From Flavobacterium sp. (lineage in GTDB: Bacteria; Bacteroidota; Bacteroidia; Flavobacteriales; Flavobacteriaceae), in NCBI GenBank assembly GCA_017995345.1, contig JAGOJA010000014.1, forward strand, positions 1 through 38,149: a stretch of 38,149 nucleotides of DNA, read 5' to 3'. Under the pieces are notes generated by a model that searched no databases, had not been told where the DNA came from, and saw nothing but the letters and a program-made list of their open reading frames with translations. The translations under genes and the position numbers were made by a program. Position 1 is the stretch's first letter. Every line of letters begins with the position of its first letter. Shown piece by piece: positions 34,007 to 38,149 of the stretch.

Positions 34007-36067
34007 ATGACACAAAATCCAAAAAGATATACGATTACAGCGGCATTGCCATATACGAATGGACCTATTCACATTGGCCATTTGGCGGGTGTTTATGTAC
34101 CTTCGGATATATATTCCAGATATTTAAGATTACAAGGAAGAGACGTTTTATTTGTTTGCGGAAGCGACGAACACGGTGTTGCTATCTCGATGAAAGCAAA
34201 AAAAGAAGGCATTACGCCACAGGAAGTAATCGATAAATACGATGGAATTATCCGTAAATCATTCGCTGATTTTGGAATTTCATTTGATAATTATTCTAGA
34301 ACTTCGGCTAAAATTCATCACGATACGGCTTCTGAATTCTTTAGAAAACTATATGAAAGAGGTGATTTTATCGAGGAAGTAACCGAACAATTGTATGATG
34401 CCAAAGCGGACCAGTTTCTAGCAGACCGTTTTGTGGTGGGAACTTGCCCAAAATGTGGCAACGAAGAAGCCTACGGTGACCAATGCGAAAAATGTGGTTC
34501 TACACTGAACGCTACGGATTTAATTAACCCAAAATCGACAATTACGGGAGAAACACCTATTATGAAATCAACGAAACACTGGTTTTTGCCTTTGGATCGT
34601 TACGAAGATTTCTTAAGAGAATGGATTCTTGTTGGACATAAAAACGACTGGAAACCAAATGTTTACGGGCAAGTAAAATCGTGGATTGATGGTGGATTAG
34701 AACCTCGTGCCGTAACGCGTGACCTAGACTGGGGAATTGATGTTCCGGTTGAGGGTGCCGAAGGGAAAAAATTATATGTGTGGTTTGATGCGCCTATTGG
34801 CTATATTTCTTCTACTAAAGAATGGGCTCAACGCGAAGGAAAAGATTGGGAACCCTATTGGAAGGATCAAGACACAAAACTGGTTCACTTTATAGGGAAA
34901 GACAATATCGTTTTTCATTGCATTATTTTCCCTGCGATGTTAAAAGCTGAAGGAAGCTTTATTTTACCAGACAATGTTCCTGCCAATGAATTTTTGAATT
35001 TGGAAGGAAACAAATTATCAACGTCTAAAAATTGGGCGGTTTGGTTGCACGAATATTTGGAAGAATTTCCAAATCAGCAAGATGTATTGCGTTACGCTTT
35101 GACTTCGAATGCACCAGAAACAAAGGATAATGATTTTACTTGGAAAGATTTTCAAGCGAGAAACAACAATGAATTGGTAGCTATTTACGGAAATTTCATC
35201 AATCGCGTAGTGGTGTTGACCAATAAATACTACAATGGCATTGTTCCGCAACCCAACGAACTATCTGAGGTTGATGAATCAATTTTAGCCGAATTAAAGG
35301 CTTATCCAGCAGTAATTTCAAGTTCTTTAGAACGCTATCGATTCAGAGAAGCACTTGGCGAAATGATGAATGTGGCTCGTCTTGGAAATAAATATCTAGC
35401 AGATGAAGAGCCTTGGAAAATGATAAAAAGTGACGAAGCTCGTGTTCAAACTCAAATGTATGTAGCACTTCAAATTGCTGCAGCTCTTAGTTCACTTTGT
35501 GAACCGTTCTTACCTTTTACAGCTAAGAAATTATCACGAATACTAAAAACAGACGATTCATTGTCATGGAATACGATTTCAGAAACTTCAGATTTACTTG
35601 CTGCTGGACATCAAATTGGAGAAGCGGAATTGCTGTTTTCCAAAATTGAAGATGAGGAAATTCAGAAACAAATTGACAAACTAGAAGCGACTAAAACAGC
35701 GAACAAAGCCGAAAATAAAGTTGCAGAGCCACAAAAAGAAGCCATTCAATTTGAGGATTTTGCCAAAATGGACATTCGTGTAGGAACCATCTTAGAAGCA
35801 GAAAAAATGCCTAAAGCGAATAAGCTTTTGATTCTAAAAGTAGATACTGGAATTGATGTACGCACGATTGTTTCAGGAATTGCCGAGAGTTTTAAACCGG
35901 AAGATATCATTGGGAAAAAAGTGACTGTTTTAGTCAATTTGGCTCCAAGAAATCTGCGTGGCGTAGAAAGTCAGGGAATGATTTTGATGACCACAAATGC
36001 TGAAGGAAAACTGGTTTTTGTAAATCCGGATACCGATGGAGTAGCGAATGGTGAAACCATAAATTAA
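34007..36067 (+). CDS. metG: Methionyl-tRNA synthetase
   Basis: A 686-residue class I aminoacyl-tRNA synthetase that charges tRNA-Met. The HIGH motif is [10 protein letters not shown] (HIGH at 22-25). A zinc-binding insertion [19 protein letters not shown] starts at about residue 147. The KMSKS loop is KLSTS (from residue 336). The anticodon-binding helical domain follows, and residues about 583-686 form the C-terminal EMAP II-like tRNA-binding and dimerisation domain ([20 protein letters not shown]). A variable Lys/Ala-rich linker separates the two. Length and order match the long MetG type of Bacteroidota. Confidence 0.97.
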   Translation: MTQNPKRYTITAALPYTNGPIHIGHLAGVYVPSDIYSRYLRLQGRDVLFVCGSDEHGVAISMKAKKEGITPQEVIDKYDGIIRKSFADFGISFDNYSRTSAKIHHDTASEFFRKLYERGDFIEEVTEQLYDAKADQFLADRFVVGTCPKCGNEEAYGDQCEKCGSTLNATDLINPKSTITGETPIMKSTKHWFLPLDRYEDFLREWILVGHKNDWKPNVYGQVKSWIDGGLEPRAVTRDLDWGIDVPVEGAEGKKLYVWFDAPIGYISSTKEWAQREGKDWEPYWKDQDTKLVHFIGKDNIVFHCIIFPAMLKAEGSFILPDNVPANEFLNLEGNKLSTSKNWAVWLHEYLEEFPNQQDVLRYALTSNAPETKDNDFTWKDFQARNNNELVAIYGNFINRVVVLTNKYYNGIVPQPNELSEVDESILAELKAYPAVISSSLERYRFREALGEMMNVARLGNKYLADEEPWKMIKSDEARVQTQMYVALQIAAALSSLCEPFLPFTAKKLSRILKTDDSLSWNTISETSDLLAAGHQIGEAELLFSKIEDEEIQKQIDKLEATKTANKAENKVAEPQKEAIQFEDFAKMDIRVGTILEAEKMPKANKLLILKVDTGIDVRTIVSGIAESFKPEDIIGKKVTVLVNLAPRNLRGVESQGMILMTTNAEGKLVFVNPDTDGVANGETIN

Positions 36068-36079
36068 GAAATTCAATCC

Positions 36080-36137
36080 AACACGAATTTCACTAATTTT
36101 CACAAATTTGTTCGTGGGAATTAGTGAAATTTGTGTT
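36080..36137 (+). terminator. Terminator-like 27-bp imperfect palindrome after metG
   Basis: The arms 36080-36106 and 36111-36137 can pair along 27 bases with a 4-nt loop. Most differences are G-T wobbles, and the right arm runs into five T residues. It lies 13 bp after the metG stop. A GTG codon at 36124 inside it has been extended into the next reading frame by automatic translation; the stem makes that start unlikely. Confidence 0.75.
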
Positions 36138-36153
36138 TTTAATAATACGAAAA

Positions 36154-37041
36154 ATGACCAACGCAAAACCAAAATTAGCTTTAGCCATTGGAATCATCTG
36201 TATTTCGGTTTTTCCTATACTGGTTAAACTTCAGCTAACTGGCGGTTTAATCTCGGCCTTCTACCGGATGGCTATTGCGGGAGCATTACTCTTGCCCTAT
36301 GTTATTGTTACCAAAAAGTTCAAATTACCGAGAGCAAGTATTTTGATTTTAGCAGTACTTTGTGGTCTTTTATTTGCTTCAGATGTTGCCGTTTGGAATA
36401 TCTCCATACAAGAATCTAGTGCGACTCAGGCCTCCTTACTTACGAATCTCTCTCCAGTATGGGTAGGCATTGCTTCCTTCTTATTTTTAAAAAACAAACC
36501 AGCAACCAATTTTTGGATTGGAACCGTCATTGCCGTATTTGGCATGATAACCCTCGTGGGATTTGAGTTTTTTCTGAACTTAGATTTCAATGCCGCTTTT
36601 CTCCTTGCCATATTATCTGGTGTTTTATATGCCATTTATATGTTGGTAAGCAAAAACGTATTATCTGAGATGGACGTGCTATCATTCATGATGGTAACAC
36701 TAATCACTTCCACACTATTTTTAGGAGTTGTTTGTCTCGCTTTAAACGAACCTTTCAGTGGCTTTTCAAATGCGGGATGGCTGGTGCTATTCATTCAAGG
36801 AATAGTATGTCAATTAATTGCCTGGCTACTTATTAGTTATGCTACGCAAAATATGAGAGCCACACGTGTTTCTTTGAGCTTATTGGGTCAAGCCGTTTTA
36901 GCTACAATACTGGCCTGGTTGCTTTTAGATGAAAAAATAACATTCCAAATGATTGTTGGAGGTTTAATTTTACTTTTGGGAATCAGGATCACCTTTTATT
37001 CCAAAACAATTTCATTACGAAATATAGTAAACAAAGACTAA
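36154..37041 (+). CDS. EamA/DMT-family transporter
   Basis: A 295-residue inner-membrane protein of the drug/metabolite transporter superfamily with ten hydrophobic segments arranged as two EamA repeats. Recognisable parts are GGLISAFYRMAIAGALLLPY in the first repeat, SSATQASLLTNLSPVWVGIA at its end, and ATRVSLSLLGQAVLATILAW, then LLLDEKITFQMIVGGLILLLG in the second. The substrate cannot be predicted; relatives export amino acids or other metabolites. The ATG at 36154 is chosen over a GTG at 36124 that lies inside the metG terminator stem. It is followed by the HAD gene after 27 bp, so the two are probably an operon. Confidence 0.88.
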   Translation: MTNAKPKLALAIGIICISVFPILVKLQLTGGLISAFYRMAIAGALLLPYVIVTKKFKLPRASILILAVLCGLLFASDVAVWNISIQESSATQASLLTNLSPVWVGIASFLFLKNKPATNFWIGTVIAVFGMITLVGFEFFLNLDFNAAFLLAILSGVLYAIYMLVSKNVLSEMDVLSFMMVTLITSTLFLGVVCLALNEPFSGFSNAGWLVLFIQGIVCQLIAWLLISYATQNMRATRVSLSLLGQAVLATILAWLLLDEKITFQMIVGGLILLLGIRITFYSKTISLRNIVNKD

Positions 37042-37068
37042 AACAAAACTACTTTACAAACAAAACCT

Positions 37069-37761
37069 ATGAAAAACATAAAAGTAATTGCCTTTGATGC
37101 AGATGACACCCTGTTTGTCAATGAAACTTATTTTGCCGAAACCGAAGAAAAATTTTGCAGTTTAATGAGCGATTACCTATCACAACAGGGAATTTCAAAA
37201 GAGCTTTTCAAAATACAAATCGATAATTTGAAATTATACGGATATGGTATCAAAGGTTACACGCTTTCGATGATTGAAGCGGCAATGAAAATCTCTAATA
37301 ACACTATTCCCATTGAAGTAATTGAGCGTATTATACAATTGGGAAAAGAACTAACCGCGAAGCCTATTGTTTTATTAGAAGGTGTCGAGGAAACCTTGCA
37401 AGCATTACATGGAAAATACAAACTGGTTGTTGCCACCAAAGGGGATTTATTAGACCAACGTCGAAAATTACACAACTCTGGATTAGGAAAGTATTTTCAT
37501 CATATAGAAGTCATGTCAGACAAGCAGGAAATTGATTATTCTGATTTAATAAAGCGATTAGAAATTCGTCCCGAGGAGTTTTTCATGATTGGAAATTCTT
37601 TAAAATCAGATGTATTACCGGTTTTAGCAATTGGAGGGCATGCAGTTCATATACCTTTTCATACGACTTGGGAACATGAGAAAATAAATCATAAAGTTGA
37701 ACATGAGAATTTTAGGTCCTATGATAAAATAATAGACGTATTAATTCGTTTTAAAAATTGA
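37069..37761 (+). CDS. HAD-superfamily hydrolase
   Basis: A 230-residue cytoplasmic haloacid dehalogenase-like phosphatase. Motif I is AFDADDTLFVNE with the nucleophile Asp and the acid/base Asp two residues later. Motif II is VVATKGD, and motif IV is FFMIGNSLKSDVLPVLAIG with the metal-binding Asp. An alpha-helical cap lies between residues about 18 and 90. The subclass resembles small-molecule phosphatases such as phosphoglycolate or nucleotide phosphatases, but the substrate is not readable. It is 27 bp downstream of the EamA transporter. Confidence 0.88.
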   Translation: MKNIKVIAFDADDTLFVNETYFAETEEKFCSLMSDYLSQQGISKELFKIQIDNLKLYGYGIKGYTLSMIEAAMKISNNTIPIEVIERIIQLGKELTAKPIVLLEGVEETLQALHGKYKLVVATKGDLLDQRRKLHNSGLGKYFHHIEVMSDKQEIDYSDLIKRLEIRPEEFFMIGNSLKSDVLPVLAIGGHAVHIPFHTTWEHEKINHKVEHENFRSYDKIIDVLIRFKN

Positions 37762-38006
37762 AAATTAGCGGTTTTTAAAAAACTTAACACGTAATTTTAT
37801 CTAATTTTAACATAATTAACAATAATAACAGTATTTCACTTGTACATTTTTTGAAAAAAAAAGCAGAAAAATTCTATTAAACTAAATTAATTCGTTAATT
37901 AATTTTATAAACCGCATTTATCCTTGCTAAATAATAGGTATTTACTAAATTTTCGATTTTATTTACATAATTAACTGATGTAAATTTCTTATCTAATTTT
38001 ATGTTG

Positions 38007-38014
38007 TATTTTTG
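38007..38014 (+). promoter_or_regulatory. -7 promoter element of the last, partial gene
   Basis: TATTTTTG matches TAnnTTTG, 24 bp before the ATG at 38039. TTT rather than TTG lies at the -33 spacing. The 277 bp between the HAD gene and the partial gene are otherwise very AT-rich and show no other structure. Confidence 0.5.
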
Positions 38015-38038
38015 CATCGAATCTAAAAAAATACAATA

Positions 38039-38149
38039 ATGAAAAAATTAATGTTTGCTTTAGTTTTAGCAACTGCAGTTTCAACTGTAAATGCTCAAAC
38101 TATGAATGAGAAAACCACAGAGAACGACTATAATAAATGGTCTATTGAA
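38039..38149 (+). CDS. Secreted protein, N-terminal fragment
   Basis: Only 37 codons are present before the window ends. MKKLMFALVLATAVSTVNAQ is a typical signal peptide with cleavage after NAQ, and the mature part begins TMNEKTTENDYNKWSIE. The W-S-I-E end resembles the start of the first strand of outer-membrane beta-barrel or OmpA-type proteins in flavobacteria, but this is a weak indication. A TAnnTTTG promoter element lies directly upstream. Confidence 0.75.
   Translation, partial: MKKLMFALVLATAVSTVNAQTMNEKTTENDYNKWSIE

Noticed and set aside
36124..36153. GTG start for the EamA transporter
   Set aside because: It lies in the right arm of the metG terminator palindrome; the ATG at 36154 gives a normal N-terminus.

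Overview
The window looks like a chromosomal segment of a Flavobacterium-like member of the Bacteroidota. It is AT-rich, has a SusC/SusD pair, and carries typical flavobacterial housekeeping genes. Several intergenic regions contain the Bacteroidota -7 promoter element TAnnTTTG and long palindromic repeats of a kind common in this genus. The genus assignment is an inference from these traits; no marker gene such as 16S rRNA is present.

Region 1 (1-17178, all minus strand) is an accessory metabolic locus. Read in the direction of transcription it contains a membrane-anchored Y_Y_Y/LuxR-type regulator, a SusC transporter, a SusD lipoprotein, a lipoprotein fusing a glycerophosphodiester phosphodiesterase (GDPD) to a GH16 endo-beta-glucanase, an endonuclease/exonuclease/phosphatase (EEP) family phosphodiesterase, a GH3 beta-glucosidase, then glpD, glpK and glpF and the start of a Tas-like aldo-keto reductase. 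It reads as a polysaccharide utilisation locus joined to a complete glycerol / glycerol-3-phosphate catabolic set. My main hypothesis is that it processes a beta-glucan carrying glycerophosphate or a similar phosphodiester. GH16 would cut the backbone, the GDPD and EEP enzymes would remove phosphodiester substituents, GH3 would finish to glucose, and GlpF/GlpK/GlpD would take glycerol to dihydroxyacetone phosphate. The region upstream of susC has a TAnnTTTG promoter and five GT[A/C]GTG motifs, three of them spaced 11 and 21 bp apart, which look like the regulator's binding sites.

Region 2 (17179-25188) starts with a repeat-rich 638-bp gap. It then holds an OmpA-type lipoprotein, exodeoxyribonuclease III, an OlsF-like bifunctional acyltransferase for aminolipids, a TM2-domain protein, a D-2-hydroxyacid dehydrogenase fused to a VOC/glyoxalase domain, and NhaA. 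Two strong terminators and several REP-like palindromes separate these units.

Region 3 (25189-33550, all minus strand) is largely housekeeping: serS, a TPR protein, a DUF4286 protein, rsmA overlapping mgtE, and proC. Upstream of serS are a DMP19/DUF4375-like protein, a small basic protein, a small four-helix membrane protein and a zinc-ribbon membrane protein.

Region 4 (33551-38149, plus strand) has a repeat-containing gap whose palindrome supplies the -33 element of the metG promoter, then metG, an EamA/DMT transporter, a HAD hydrolase, and the beginning of a secreted protein cut off by the window end. I found no tRNA or rRNA genes, CRISPR arrays, prophages or transposase genes.
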